From Terrirhizobium terrae (lineage in GTDB: Bacteria > Pseudomonadota > Alphaproteobacteria > Rhizobiales > Rhizobiaceae): a DNA stretch of 64,000 bases. Positions within the stretch are counted from its first letter, which is position 1. Every line of letters begins with the position of its first letter. The DNA lies in the NCBI RefSeq assembly GCF_030323265.1, contig NZ_CP104992.1, forward strand, positions 867,501 to 931,500. The letters run 5' to 3'. Below are positions 10,209 to 20,666 of the stretch, piece after piece. A model generated the notes under the pieces. That model was given only the letters and a program-made list of their open reading frames with translations. It was not told where the DNA came from and searched no databases. The translations under genes were made by a program, and so were the position numbers.

Positions 10209-10231
10209 CAGTTTCAAAGTTTTGCGCTGGC

Positions 10232-11089
10232 TTATTCGCCGGCTTCCGCCATGGCGGGTTCACTGCCATCGGCAGCGGCATCGCCCTCGCCTTCCGCTTT
10301 GCGCGACTGACGGCGCGGACGGGTGCTGGCGGTGCGGCGGCGGCGCGGGGTCGTTTCCGCCTGCGCCTCTTCCTCGACCGCGACCTCAGCCGGGGTACCG
10401 TCGATCACCGGCTGCGGGCCGGAACCGTCGGCGACGGGCGCGGAAATCGCAGCCTCTTCCGAGACCGGAGCCGATACCGGTGCAGCCTCAGCAGCTTGGC
10501 CGGCTTCGGCGCCAGCCTGCTCGGCAGCGACAGGGCGGTTGTTGTTGCGCTCGTTGCGATCCTGGCGGCGGTCACGACGGTCGTTGCGGTCGCGGCGGTT
10601 TTCGCGCGGCTGCTGCTCCTGACCCTGCTGGCCATCACGGTTCTGGTTCTGCTCGCGGCGCGGCTGCTGGTCTTCGATGACCGGCTGCGGTGCGTAGCCC
10701 AGATCCTCGCCGTCGCCGGCGTCCATATCGTCCTGATCGATCGAATTGCCATCGCGATCCTGCATGTCGCCGCGATCCTGATGCTGGAAGCGATCCTGCA
10801 TCTGGGCCTGCGCTGCAGCAATGATACGATTGTAGTGCTCGGCGTGCTGCAGGTAGTTTTCAGCAATAACCCGGTCGCCCGAGCTCTGCGCGTCGCGCGC
10901 AAGCTGCGAATACTTTTCTGCGATGTGCTGAGCAGTGCCGCGGATCTTTATGTCCGGGCCGGAGCTGTCATAGGTACGGCTGAGCGGGTTTCCGCCCTTG
11001 CGGTTGAAGTTGTTGTTACCACCGCCGCCGCCGCCGTTATTGTTGTTACCACGCCCTCGACCACGCTTATTCTGCTGTCCTGGCCTCAT
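10232..11089 (-). CDS. DUF4167 domain-containing protein
   Basis: This 285-residue protein starts with a Gly/Asn/Arg-rich segment (MRPGQQNKRGRGRGNNNN). It then has the conserved DUF4167 block with RTYDSSGPDIKIRGTA and QHIAEKYSQLARDAQSSGD. The C-terminal half is low-complexity, rich in Arg, Asp, Asn, Gln, Ala and Glu. The family is found in Rhizobiales next to prmC and prfA, as here. The RGG-like N-terminus suggests RNA binding, but no function is established. No membrane segment is present. A diverged copy of its 3' end lies downstream at about 9990-10170. Confidence 0.9.
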   Translation of the reverse strand: MRPGQQNKRGRGRGNNNNGGGGGGNNNFNRKGGNPLSRTYDSSGPDIKIRGTAQHIAEKYSQLARDAQSSGDRVIAENYLQHAEHYNRIIAAAQAQMQDRFQHQDRGDMQDRDGNSIDQDDMDAGDGEDLGYAPQPVIEDQQPRREQNQNRDGQQGQEQQPRENRRDRNDRRDRRQDRNERNNNRPVAAEQAGAEAGQAAEAAPVSAPVSEEAAISAPVADGSGPQPVIDGTPAEVAVEEEAQAETTPRRRRTASTRPRRQSRKAEGEGDAAADGSEPAMAEAGE

Positions 11090-11380
11090 TTATCGTTCAC
11101 CAACTCTTCTTCTTTGCTGATAGGGGCCACGCGGCTCGCCGGTCAAAACCGGAGCAAGACTTCGCGTGCTGCGCACAGGTCGACAAAGGCGGCCTGCCGC
11201 TTTCAAAGTCAAATTACCTGATTCACGCACCGGGATTGCTCAACCTCGTCGGCTCTCCGAAAAAAGAACCGAATTAAGGGTTGACCTGTAACCCGAACGA
11301 ATCGTTGTTCATTCCCAGCCGCCCCGATGCGTAGCCGCAAGCTATCGCGATTACTTAGGAATTCCAAGCCTTTTCTTTTG

Positions 11381-12246
11381 CTACGCAACATCAAACGGCG
11401 GCCTTGTGAAAATCAATACCCGATCGTTATCACCATAGTCTCGCTTGGCCTGCACGAGTGCAAAACCAGCTGCTTCGAAGATCGCGATCACCGGGTCTTT
11501 CTGGTCGAAACCGATTTCCAGTCCCACATATCCATGAGGTTTGAGGAACTCGGCTGCGTGACCAGCAATGGCAACATAAGCTGCCAGTCCGTCAGCCCCG
11601 CCATCCAGTGCCGCCGCAGGATCGAAATTGCGGACTTCAGGCTCCAAATTCGGGATGACATCGCTTCGTATATAAGGCGGATTTGACGCTATTATGTCAA
11701 AGCGCCCCTCAATCATGTCAAACCAGTGGCTTTGAACCGTTTCGAACCGGTCATCCAGACCGAATACTCTCGCATTGGCGCGCGCGGTCTTCAAAGCATC
11801 GTCGGAAATGTCGCTGCCAACCCCGAAGGCATTGGGCAACTCACTCAACAACGAAAGAACAATGGCACCGGTTCCAGTGCCGAGATCAAGAATCCTGATC
11901 CTGTCTTCTTTGAGCTTATGGGCGAATTCCAGAATAGCATCGACCAATACTTCCGTATCCGGTCTAGGCTCCAGCGTTTCCTTCGAAAGCAGGAAATCTA
12001 GGCCATGGAATTCTCTCGACCCTAATATGCGGTGCACCGGCTCCCGTTTCAAGCGCCGGCCGACGGCATCGTCGATTTTCTTCTTCTCTTCCGCGTTCAG
12101 TACCCTGTCGCCATTGACGAAGACATCCGTGCTGGAAAGCTTCAGCAAGCCGCCGATCAGAAGCCGTGCCTCGATCGCTGCATCCGGCAGGCCCGCCTCC
12201 GCGAACCTGCTGCGCGCGATCGCCACGGCTTCGGCAAGCGTCGTCA

Positions 12247-12250
<4 letters not shown>
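11381..12250 (-). CDS. prmC: peptide chain release factor N5-glutamine methyltransferase
   Basis: PrmC methylates the Gln of the GGQ motif of class 1 release factors using S-adenosylmethionine. The 289-residue protein has a helical N-terminal domain and a Rossmann methyltransferase domain with the SAM loop [17 protein letters not shown] and the catalytic [10 protein letters not shown]. Its ATG overlaps the TGA of prfA (ATGATGA), so it is translationally coupled to its own substrate gene. Confidence 0.96.
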
Positions 12251-13329
<1,079 letters not shown>

Positions 13330-13353
13330 TTACTGAACTCCAAATATGCCGTT

Positions 13354-13431
13354 CGTCATCCTCGGGCTTGTCCCGAGGATCTGCAGGTCTATCGGCGTGG
13401 ATAGATCCTCGGGACAAGCCCGAGGATGACG
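13354..13431. repeat. 29-bp perfect inverted repeat, rhizobial palindromic element
   Basis: Bases 13354-13382 are the exact reverse complement of 13403-13431, with a 20-base loop. Each arm also contains its own smaller palindrome (CCTCGGG-CTTGT-CCCGAGG). Elements of this GTCATCCTCGGGCTTGTCCC type are dispersed between genes in Rhizobiaceae genomes. Here it lies between ptsP and prfA and would form a very stable hairpin in RNA of either strand. Confidence 0.85.
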
Positions 13432-13471
13432 TTGAGAGCACATAGCTCGATCAACAACCGTCATTCAATCG

Positions 13472-15742
13472 TCAAATCGGAATGTTGTTGGTTTCTGCAA
13501 ACCGCAGCAACAACTCCCGTATGGACTCCGTCGACTTCGTATCGTCGAGCGCCGCGTTCAGCTCCGACGCCAATTGGTCCGCGTCGAGGCCCAGAAGCAT
13601 CGCCTTGACCGGACCGATCGAGGTTGCCGCCATCGACACCGAGCGGAAACCGACGCCGATCAGCGCCATGGCCGACAAGGGCTTGCCGGCCATCTCGCCG
13701 CACAGCGTCACAGGCGTCCGGTTGCGCTCGCCAGCTCTGGCTATATCCCGCAGGATTCTGAGAAACGGCTTGCCCAGATTGTCGAACCGGTCGGCGACCC
13801 GCGCATTGCCGCGGTCTACCGCCATCGAGAACTGGAAGAGATCGTTCGACCCGACCGAGACGAAATCCACCTCCGCCATCAGTTCATCGAGCTGCCACAT
13901 CAAAGACGGCACTTCCAGCATCGCACCGAACTGCAGCTTGCGCGGCAGCACATAGCCGAATTTCGACAGATACTGCACTTCCTTCTGCAGCAGGTCGCGC
14001 ACAGCATGGATCTCGGAGACTTCCGTCACCATCGGCAGCATCATCCGCAACTCCTGCCCGGCCGCGGCCCTCAGAAGCGCGCGAAGCTGGGTCCTGAGCA
14101 GGCCCGGCCGATCGAGCGACAGGCGGATCGCCCGCCAGCCGAGTGCCGGGTTTTCCTCTTCCTGCGCGCGGAAATAGGAGACGACCTTGTCGCCGCCGAT
14201 ATCCAGCGTGCGGAACGTCACCGGCTTGCCGGCGGCCTGCTTGATGACGTTGCGGTAGAACGCCTCCTGCTCCTCGAGCTTCGGCATGGTGGACGCAATC
14301 ATGAACTGCAGCTCGGTGCGAAAAAGGCCGATGCCCTGCGCGCCGGATTCCACAAGCTGCGGCAGGTCGACGATAAGCCCGGCATTCATGTTGAGGCTGA
14401 TCGCCTTGCCGTCCTTGGTCAGCGGCTCGACCGATTTCAGCGCCCGGAACTGTTCCTGCCGCTTGGCCCGCAGGCGAACCTTTTCCTCATAGGCCTTCTG
14501 GATGTCGATCAGCGGCCGCACATGCACATGGCCGTCGTCACCGTCGATGATGATCGGGTCGTCGTTTTCGGCAAGCGCCACGAGCCCCGTCGCCTGACCG
14601 ACAACCGGAATGCCCATGGCGCGCGCGACGATCACCACATGGCTCGTAACGGCTCCATCTTCCAGCACGAGGCCGCGCAGGTTCTGGCGCGGATAGTCGA
14701 GAAGTTCCGCGGCACCCATGGCGCGCGCCAGAATGATCGCATCCGGCGGAAAATCATCCGCCCGACGGCCGGAAAACCCGGTCAGCTGGCGCAAAAGCCG
14801 GTTCGCCAGATCGTCGAAATCATGCATCCGCTCGCGCAGATAGGGATCGGTCAGGCGCATCATCCGCGCCTTGGTGTCGCTCTGCACCTTCTCGACGGCC
14901 GCCTCGGCGGTCAATCCGTTGTGGATCGCCTCTTCCATGCGCCGCACCCAGCCCTGGTCATGGGCGAACATGCGGTAGGTTTCCAGCACCTCGCGGTGCT
15001 CGCCCTCCTGCGCCACATCGCGGCGCTGCAGCATGTCGTCGATCGAGATGCGCAGCGAACCGAGCGCCTCCGCCAGCCGGCCGAGTTCCTTGTCGGAATC
15101 CTCGTTCAGCAGGTTGGTGACGACGATGCGCGGCTCGTGCAGCACGACATGACCGAGCCCGATGCCCTCGTTGTAACCGTTCGCCTCGATCGAGACGGCC
15201 CGCGTCAGGTCGAGCTCCAGCCCGGGCGCCGTGATCTTCTTCAGCTCACCGGTGGCGATCATCTCGGCGATCACCATCGCCGTGGTCTCGAGCGCCTCGA
15301 CCTCGTCCTCGCGATAGTTGCGGCTCGCCTTGTTCTGCACGACGAGAACGCCGAGCGTGCGGCCGGCGCGCAGGATCGGCACGCCGAGGAAGGAATGATA
15401 GATCTCTTCACCCGTTTCGGGCAGGTAGCGGAAGGCGGGATGCGCCTGGGCGTCGGAAAGGTTGAGCGGCTGCGCCGATGCCGCGATCGTCCCGACGAGG
15501 CCCTGCCCCATCTTCAATTGCGAAAGGTGGACGGCTTCCTTGTTGAGGCCTTCGGTCGCGTAGAGTTCTAGCACGCCGTCCGAACGCAGCACGTAGACGG
15601 AGCAGACCTCCGCCACCATGTTGCCTGCAATCTGCGTGACAATGCGGTCGAGGCGTTCCTGCGGGTCCAGTGGCTCGGCCATCAGTTCGCGCAGACGCTT
15701 CAAAAGAACGCGCGGCCCAGCCGACAGGTCTCTCATCGGCAT
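13472..15742 (-). CDS. ptsP: phosphoenolpyruvate-protein phosphotransferase, nitrogen PTS EI
   Basis: EI-Ntr takes phosphate from phosphoenolpyruvate and passes it to NPr, starting the nitrogen-related PTS relay. The 756-residue protein has an N-terminal GAF domain (~15-160), which senses glutamine in characterised homologues. The phospho-His domain follows with GAVTSHVVIVARAMGIPVVG, where His is the phosphorylated residue. The C-terminal PEP-binding barrel includes GLFRTELQF, NDLFQFSMAVDRGN and LCGEMAG with the active-site Cys. The frame is intact. It lies between lysC and prfA, the order usual in Rhizobiaceae. Confidence 0.96.
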   Translation of the reverse strand: MPMRDLSAGPRVLLKRLRELMAEPLDPQERLDRIVTQIAGNMVAEVCSVYVLRSDGVLELYATEGLNKEAVHLSQLKMGQGLVGTIAASAQPLNLSDAQAHPAFRYLPETGEEIYHSFLGVPILRAGRTLGVLVVQNKASRNYREDEVEALETTAMVIAEMIATGELKKITAPGLELDLTRAVSIEANGYNEGIGLGHVVLHEPRIVVTNLLNEDSDKELGRLAEALGSLRISIDDMLQRRDVAQEGEHREVLETYRMFAHDQGWVRRMEEAIHNGLTAEAAVEKVQSDTKARMMRLTDPYLRERMHDFDDLANRLLRQLTGFSGRRADDFPPDAIILARAMGAAELLDYPRQNLRGLVLEDGAVTSHVVIVARAMGIPVVGQATGLVALAENDDPIIIDGDDGHVHVRPLIDIQKAYEEKVRLRAKRQEQFRALKSVEPLTKDGKAISLNMNAGLIVDLPQLVESGAQGIGLFRTELQFMIASTMPKLEEQEAFYRNVIKQAAGKPVTFRTLDIGGDKVVSYFRAQEEENPALGWRAIRLSLDRPGLLRTQLRALLRAAAGQELRMMLPMVTEVSEIHAVRDLLQKEVQYLSKFGYVLPRKLQFGAMLEVPSLMWQLDELMAEVDFVSVGSNDLFQFSMAVDRGNARVADRFDNLGKPFLRILRDIARAGERNRTPVTLCGEMAGKPLSAMALIGVGFRSVSMAATSIGPVKAMLLGLDADQLASELNAALDDTKSTESIRELLLRFAETNNIPI

Positions 15743-15816
15743 AGTGCTCCCCTTACAGCCTCTCCATCACCGCCCGGCGACGCGCCTGGCGGAGCATCAT
15801 GCCGGAAGGGCTTCTA

Positions 15817-17090
15817 TCAGCTTTTATCGAGACCGTATGCGGAATGCAAAGTCCGAACTGCAAGTTCGGAATATGCGCCGTCGATCAGGATGGAAATCTT
15901 GATTTCTGACGTCGTAATGGCCTTGATGTTGATGCTTTTTGCGGCAAGTGCCTTGAATGCGGTGGCCGCGACGCCGGCATGGCTGCGCATGCCGATGCCG
16001 ATGACAGAAACCTTGGCGAGACCTGATTCGTTCTGCACCACGTCGAAGCCGATCTCCGGCTTGTTGTCTTCCAGAACCTTGATGGCCTTCTCGACGTCGC
16101 CGGACGGGACGGTGAAGGTCATGTCGGTCTTCGAACCATCTTCCGAGATGTTCTGGACGATCATGTCGACATTGATATGGGCATCGGCCAGCGGGCCGAA
16201 GATAGCGGCCGAAACGCCAGGACGGTCGGCGACGCGACGCAGCGAGATCTGTGCCTCATCCTTGGCATAGGCGATGCCGGTTACGACTTCCTGTTCCACG
16301 ATTTCTTCCTCTGCGCAAATCAACGTACCGGGTGGGTTCAAGAGGTCGCCCATGCCCGGTGCATCGGGATCCTCGAAACTGGAGCGAACGAAGGTGCGCA
16401 CCTTGTGGACCATGGCGAGCTCGACGGAGCGGACCTGCAGGACCTTCGATCCGAGCGAGGCCATTTCCAGCATTTCCTCGAAGGACACCTTCTTCATGCG
16501 GCGCGCCTTGGGCACGATGCGCGGGTCCGTCGTGTAGACGCCGTCGACATCCGTATAGATATCGCAGCGGTCAGCCTTCACGGCGGCGGCGATGGCCACG
16601 GCCGACGTATCGGAGCCGCCACGGCCGAGCGTCGCGATGCGGTTATCCGGGCCAAGCCCTGGAAGCCGGCAACGACAGCCACCTGGCCCTCGCCCATGCG
16701 CTTGATGATGTCGGAACCGTCGATCTCGAGAATGCGCGCGGCGCCATGGGCATTGTCGGTGCGGATCGGGATCTGCCAGCCCTGCCAGGACCGGGCATTG
16801 ATGCCCATCGACTGCAGCGCGATCGCCAGGATGCCGGATGTCACCTGTTCGCCGGAGGCAACGACAGCGTCATATTCGCGCGCATCGTAGAAAGGCGAAT
16901 TGGCGCCGGCAACCTTCGGCATGTCCTGAACCCAGCCGACCAGCTCGTTGGTCTTGCCGGACATGGCGGAAACGACGACGGCAACCTCGTGCCCGGCATC
17001 AACCTCGCGTTTGACATGGCGTGCAACGTTGTGAATGCGTTCAAGATTGGCGACAGAAGTGCCGCCGAACTTCATGACGATGCGTGCCAT
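15817..17090 (-). CDS. lysC: aspartate kinase, frame break near 16652
   Basis: Aspartokinase phosphorylates aspartate, the first step to lysine, threonine and methionine. The N-terminal part (MARIVMKFGGTSVANLERI, the ATP site) and the C-terminal part with two ACT domains (VSVIGIGMRSHAGVAATAF) are in different frames. Restoring one base in GGGCCAAGCC at about 16652 gives FQGLGPDNRIATLGRGGSD and a 424-residue protein, the normal length. The enzyme is needed for diaminopimelate and cell wall synthesis, so the break is probably an error in the sequence. The ACT domains would give feedback control by lysine/threonine. Confidence 0.93.
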
Positions 17091-17246
17091 TCGACTAAAA
17101 CCACCAACTCGCTCCAGGCATTGCCGGAGCGCCAGATTCCAAACACAACAAACTGACCAAAAGGGCCAGCATCGAGTTGGCGTCTATTATCGAAAAGGGG
17201 CGAGGCGTGCAATGGCCGGAATCTGGCTAAGCGGTACGCTCGTCAT

Positions 17247-17271
17247 AAAGAAAAGGGCCGCACTGCGGCCC
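17247..17271 (-). terminator. terminator of the SH3 protein gene
   Basis: On the minus strand GGGCCGCAGTGCGGCCC forms an 8-bp stem with a one-base loop (a tight hairpin, possibly opened by one pair) followed by TTTTCTTT. It lies 33 bases past the stop codon of the SH3 gene. Confidence 0.7.
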
Positions 17272-17304
17272 ATTCCTGTTTTTCGATCCCGGTCATTCGG
17301 CCAG

Positions 17305-18132
17305 TCAGTGATCCCCAGTCGAGCGCCGCTCTCCCGGCACGATCACGGGTTGACTTGGGCTGTCACGTCCCGGTCCACCCGAATCCCGACGCTCGACACG
17401 GATACGCTCTCCGCCCTGCCGATCATCGCGATTGCGCTCGGCGCGCGGCGGATCACGGCGTTCGTCGCGATCCCGGTCGAAGCCCGGAGGTGGCGGACGT
17501 CGCGTTTCGTCTCGGTCTGGGCGATCCCTATCCCGATCACGGTCACGATCCCGGTCTCTGTCCCAGCGGTCCCTGTCCCGATCCGAACGATCGCGGTCCC
17601 ACCGGTCCCTATCTCTGTCTCTGTCGCGGTCCCAGCGATCCCTGTCGCGATCCCTGTCCCAGCCGGGTGGTGGCGGGCGGCGGCCGTCATCCCAGCGCGG
17701 CGGCGGTGGCAGACGGTCGGCGCGCCAGTTATAATCGCGCCAGCGGTCACGCTCGCGATAGAAGTTGCGGTCGCGATAGTAGCGGCCCCAGTAATTATCG
17801 ACCTCGAAAGTCACCGACGGAATGCCGAGGCCCTGATAATAGTCCGGTGCGACATAGACACGATTGGAACGATAGGACGCCTGAACGTAGTTGCCGGACA
17901 CCCAGCCGCGACCGTTGTAGAACGACACGTCGCACCAGTTGACCGCACTCATGCAACCGTTGATCGTTACCGGCGATCCGACGGGGATCACCGTCACGGC
18001 CGGATAGGCGGTACTCGGGCCCGAGCGCATGTTCACATTGGCGGTGGCATAGCCCCGAACCGCCGCGTCGGCGATCGATGGCGCCACCAGAAGCGCGCAG
18101 AAAGCTGCAGCGCTCATCAAGAACTTCTTCAA
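17305..18132 (-). CDS. exported SH3-domain protein with Arg/Asp-rich tail
   Basis: The 275-residue protein has a Sec signal peptide (MKKFLMSAAAFCALLVAPSIADA, cut after ADA). A bacterial SH3 domain follows (~25-95), with VNMRSGPSTAYPAVTVIPVG and GWVSGNYVQ. A Tyr/Arg-rich segment comes next, then a long low-complexity tail of alternating Asp-Arg and Trp-Asp-Arg units. Bacterial SH3 domains commonly bind cell-wall peptides, so a periplasmic wall-associated role is likely. The tail DNA is a set of near-repeats of CGATCCCTGTC-like units. Function is not established. Confidence 0.8.
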   Translation of the reverse strand: MKKFLMSAAAFCALLVAPSIADAAVRGYATANVNMRSGPSTAYPAVTVIPVGSPVTINGCMSAVNWCDVSFYNGRGWVSGNYVQASYRSNRVYVAPDYYQGLGIPSVTFEVDNYWGRYYRDRNFYRERDRWRDYNWRADRLPPPPRWDDGRRPPPPGWDRDRDRDRWDRDRDRDRDRWDRDRSDRDRDRWDRDRDRDRDRDRDRPDRDETRRPPPPGFDRDRDERRDPPRAERNRDDRQGGERIRVERRDSGGPGRDSPSQPVIVPGERRSTGDH

Positions 18133-18350
18133 AGGGGCTTCCTCCTGATGACCTTTACCGGAGCACTGGTTTTTTGCTCCATGTTTTTATCGCCTAAATG
18201 TCGATTGACCTCGATTGTTCCAGTTCAGCCCTGAATGGCTCGTGAACAGGGTAGTGGGGCATGGTTCATCCGCATGACGAGACGTACTGCACCCTTCTCA
18301 TCTCCGGCAGGCAGAATAGAGGCCGAGGCTTGATATCGGACAAAAAACGC

Positions 18351-18428
18351 GCCCCTCACCAACAAAATCTCGCACTTAGCCTTCGGCTGAAAGGCTGATT
18401 TTGTAACCTCTCCCACCAAGGGAGAGGT
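18351..18428. repeat. rhizobial intergenic mosaic-type element, copy A
   Basis: The element reads GCCCCTCACC, ACAAAATC, a central TTAGCCTTCGGCT hairpin, GATTTTGT and CCTCTCCCACCAAGGGAGAGG. ACAAAATC/GATTTTGT and CTCTCCC/GGGAGAG are inverted repeats. It shares organisation and much sequence with copy B at 18629-18714. Such paired palindromes resemble the RIME family of rhizobia, though I could not compare with reference copies. Confidence 0.65.
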
Positions 18429-18628
18429 AGAGCGCCGAGGGTGCGGCACCTGTATCTCTCCCCTGCGGGAGAGACTTCGGAGTGGTGGCCAGAGGCCAGA
18501 AATCGATGAAGTCGATTTCAGCGAACGAAGGCCTGAACGCGACGCCGCGTGAAGGCTTTCAAGATCTTAGCCGAAGGCTAAGTCTTAGAAATCGCAAGAG
18601 AGGGGCTCTCTCCGGCGGGGAAGATCTT

Positions 18629-18714
18629 GCCCCTCTCCTGAAAAATCCAGCACTTACCTCTTCGAGCTAAGATGCTGATTTTTCTTCCTCTCCCGCAAGG
18701 GGAGAGGAAAGCGC
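18629..18714. repeat. rhizobial intergenic mosaic-type element, copy B
   Basis: The order is as in copy A: GCCCCTCTCC, GAAAAATC, CAGCACTTACCTCTTCGAGCT, TGCTGATTTTTC and CCTCTCCCGCAAGGGGAGAGG. The inner pair GAAAAATC/GATTTTTC has been kept complementary although it differs from copy A. This suggests selection or recent origin as a folded unit. Confidence 0.65.
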
Positions 18715-19143
18715 CTCAGAAAATCTTCCCCCACTTCATCCACGCCTTTTCGGCTCATGCCTACAATCCCCCCGTTCCGCTTCGGCTACACCGGTCAGCA
18801 TTGCCGGCGAGGCGGGATCGGTGATCGGATGGGCCGCAGTGATGCAGGCGGGACATCCGGGGCTGCGCAGAAAATGGTCTGCCTCTCCTTTTATAAGGAG
18901 GCGTGCGTGTGTCGCACACAAACCGGCCGGCAGTCCGCAAGGACATAAGACCTGCCGCCGCAGACGGACCGGAGTTGCGCAGAAAAACACACCGAACGGG
19001 ACACGCCGAGTGTCACATATAAAAATTCAATTCGAGGCACCCGACGTGTCCCGGCCGAAATGAAAAATACCAAGATCGCCAAGGGCGGACTCCGTCCTGC
19101 AGTCATCAGATCAGTCTCGACGTCAGCCGCGGAAAGGACGCCC

Positions 19144-19545
19144 ATGACGAAACCCGATTTCTCCGAATATGAAAGACGCCGCGCCGAGGATCACGAATTT
19201 TTCTGGCGGCTTGCCGCAGCGCTCGCCACCATTCGCAATCGCTTCTGCCGTTTTCGCCAGTGCCGCCGTCTTCAGGAATGTTGCGGCCCCATGTGTCCAT
19301 CCGATCATCAGAAGATGCAGGTGCGCGCACAACAGGAGATCGGTCTGAGCGGCATAGCCTGCGCGACACTTCCCGGCTGCGTCGCTCACGTTCCAGAGCT
19401 GCAATACGCATCACTCAGAAAATTAGCGGAAAGCCTCTCAGACATGCGAAGCGATTTAACCGACGCCGAAATACGCTGGTGGGTTGCGAATGAGATGCGG
19501 ATGTCGCGCCAAGCACCTCGGAAGGAAAGCCCGACGGGGCCTTGA
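19144..19545 (+). CDS. Cys-rich hypothetical protein
   Basis: The 133-residue protein begins [20 protein letters not shown] and has a cysteine cluster [18 protein letters not shown] (C-x4-C-x5-CC-x3-C). Two more Cys follow in IACATLPGC. The spacing suggests metal binding or a redox function. The C-terminus ([15 protein letters not shown]) looks helical. No signal peptide is present. The start at 19144 is preferred because the AAAGGACG site lies just before it; the frame is open further upstream. It lies 52 bases before ubiG on the same strand. I recognise this only as a conserved rhizobial type of unknown function. Confidence 0.6.
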   Translation: MTKPDFSEYERRRAEDHEFFWRLAAALATIRNRFCRFRQCRRLQECCGPMCPSDHQKMQVRAQQEIGLSGIACATLPGCVAHVPELQYASLRKLAESLSDMRSDLTDAEIRWWVANEMRMSRQAPRKESPTGP

Positions 19546-19597
19546 CTTCACCGTTCCAACGTCCGACTTCAACATCCAAACACGAAGGATGACGAAG

Positions 19598-20344
19598 ATG
19601 ACGGAAGCGGCGCCGACGACGGTCGACAAGGACCAGGTCGAAATGTTCTCGAAGATGGCCGCCGAATGGTGGAGCCCGACCGGAAAATTCCGCCCGCTCC
19701 ACAAGTTCAATCCGGTTCGTCTCGAATATATCCGCAATCGCATCTGCCAGCATTTCGGCCGTGATCCGAAGGCGCACCAGCCGCTCGCCGGCCTGCGCAT
19801 CCTCGACATCGGCTGCGGCGGCGGCCTTCTGTCGGAACCGATCGCCCGCATGGGTGCCGAAGTCGTCGGCGCCGACCCGTCGGAAAAGAACATCGGCATT
19901 GCGTCGGCCCATGCGAAGGAGACCGGTGTTCCGGTCGATTATCGCGCCGTGACGGCGGAAGATCTGGCTGCGGCCGGCGAAAGCTTCGACATCGTCTTGA
20001 ACATGGAAGTCGTCGAGCATGTCGCCGACGTCAACCTGTTCCTCGAGACCTGCGCCAACATGGTCCGTCCCGGCGGCCTCATGTTCGTCGCCACCATCAA
20101 TCGAACGCTCAAGGCCCGCGCGCTAGCGATCTTCGCCGCCGAGAACGTCCTGCGTTGGCTGCCCCGCGGCACCCATCAATACGAAAAGCTGGTCCGCCCC
20201 GAAGAGATTGAGCGCCCGCTCGAAGCGTCGGGCCTGCACATCATCCACCGCACCGGCGTCTTCTTCAATCCGCTCCAGGATCGCTGGAACCTGTCGCCCG
20301 ACATGGACGTCAACTACATGCTGCTCGCCAAGCGGGAGGCGTGA
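19598..20344 (+). CDS. ubiG: ubiquinone biosynthesis O-methyltransferase
   Basis: UbiG carries out both O-methylations in ubiquinone synthesis. The 248-residue protein has the family-specific N-terminus [20 protein letters not shown] and the SAM loop [31 protein letters not shown] stretch and the C-terminal ISP-like [12 protein letters not shown] are also present. The length is typical. The start MTEAAP is chosen over MTKM three codons upstream by spacing from GAAGGA. It is divergent from lysC with the repeat-rich spacer and two small genes in between, a common arrangement in Rhizobiaceae. Confidence 0.95.
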   Translation: MTEAAPTTVDKDQVEMFSKMAAEWWSPTGKFRPLHKFNPVRLEYIRNRICQHFGRDPKAHQPLAGLRILDIGCGGGLLSEPIARMGAEVVGADPSEKNIGIASAHAKETGVPVDYRAVTAEDLAAAGESFDIVLNMEVVEHVADVNLFLETCANMVRPGGLMFVATINRTLKARALAIFAAENVLRWLPRGTHQYEKLVRPEEIERPLEASGLHIIHRTGVFFNPLQDRWNLSPDMDVNYMLLAKREA

Positions 20345-20397
20345 TTTCCCGCCATCCGCATCTGTGCTAGAGTCCCGGTGACAGCGAGGAACCGCCC

Positions 20398-20666
20398 ATG
20401 TCGGAAGGCTTGAAAATCACAGTCACGCTGGAACCCGAGATCGAGGATTTCGTCCGCGCAGAAGTCGAGCGCGGGCCGTTTGACTCCCCAGCGATTACGT
20501 CGAGGACCTGATCCGCGAACGCCGCGAGCGCGAACTCGCACGGCGTCAGCTCGATGCCGAACTCCAGAAGGGCATCGACGACGTCGAGGCTGGACGGGTC
20601 ATGTCGATCGAAGAGGCCTTCGACAGCGTTTATGAAGAACTTGGCTGGAAACGCCCTGCGCGATGA
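20398..20666 (+). CDS. ParD-like antitoxin, frame break near 20493
   Basis: The N-terminus MSEGLKITVTLEPEIEDFVR is a ribbon-helix-helix DNA-binding domain. The C-terminal half (YVEDLIRERRERELARRQL and MSIEEAFDSVYEELGWK) is the toxin-binding tail of ParD-type antitoxins. The two parts are in different frames and join as FDSPSDYVEDL if one base is added near 20493, giving 89 residues. Its TGA overlaps the ATG of the toxin gene (ATGA). If the break were real, the toxin would be expressed without its antitoxin. Survival of the toxin frame makes an error in the sequence, or an inactive toxin, more likely. Confidence 0.75.

Larger units (their letters stand above)
18133..19143. other. 1 kb spacer rich in repeats, no convincing gene
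   Basis: No ORF in this stretch has plausible protein sequence. It contains two related 80-base elements (18351-18428 and 18629-18714), a GAGAGA-type hairpin TCTCCC-CTGC-GGGAGA near 18455-18472, and an imperfect inverted repeat (18998-19012 with 19038-19052, 13 of 15 pairs) around an AT-rich core just before the next gene. Confidence 0.6.

Noticed and set aside
13574..15571. 665-codon open frame on the plus strand opposite ptsP
   Set aside because: Antisense shadow of ptsP with His/Arg-rich nonsense sequence and no ribosome site.
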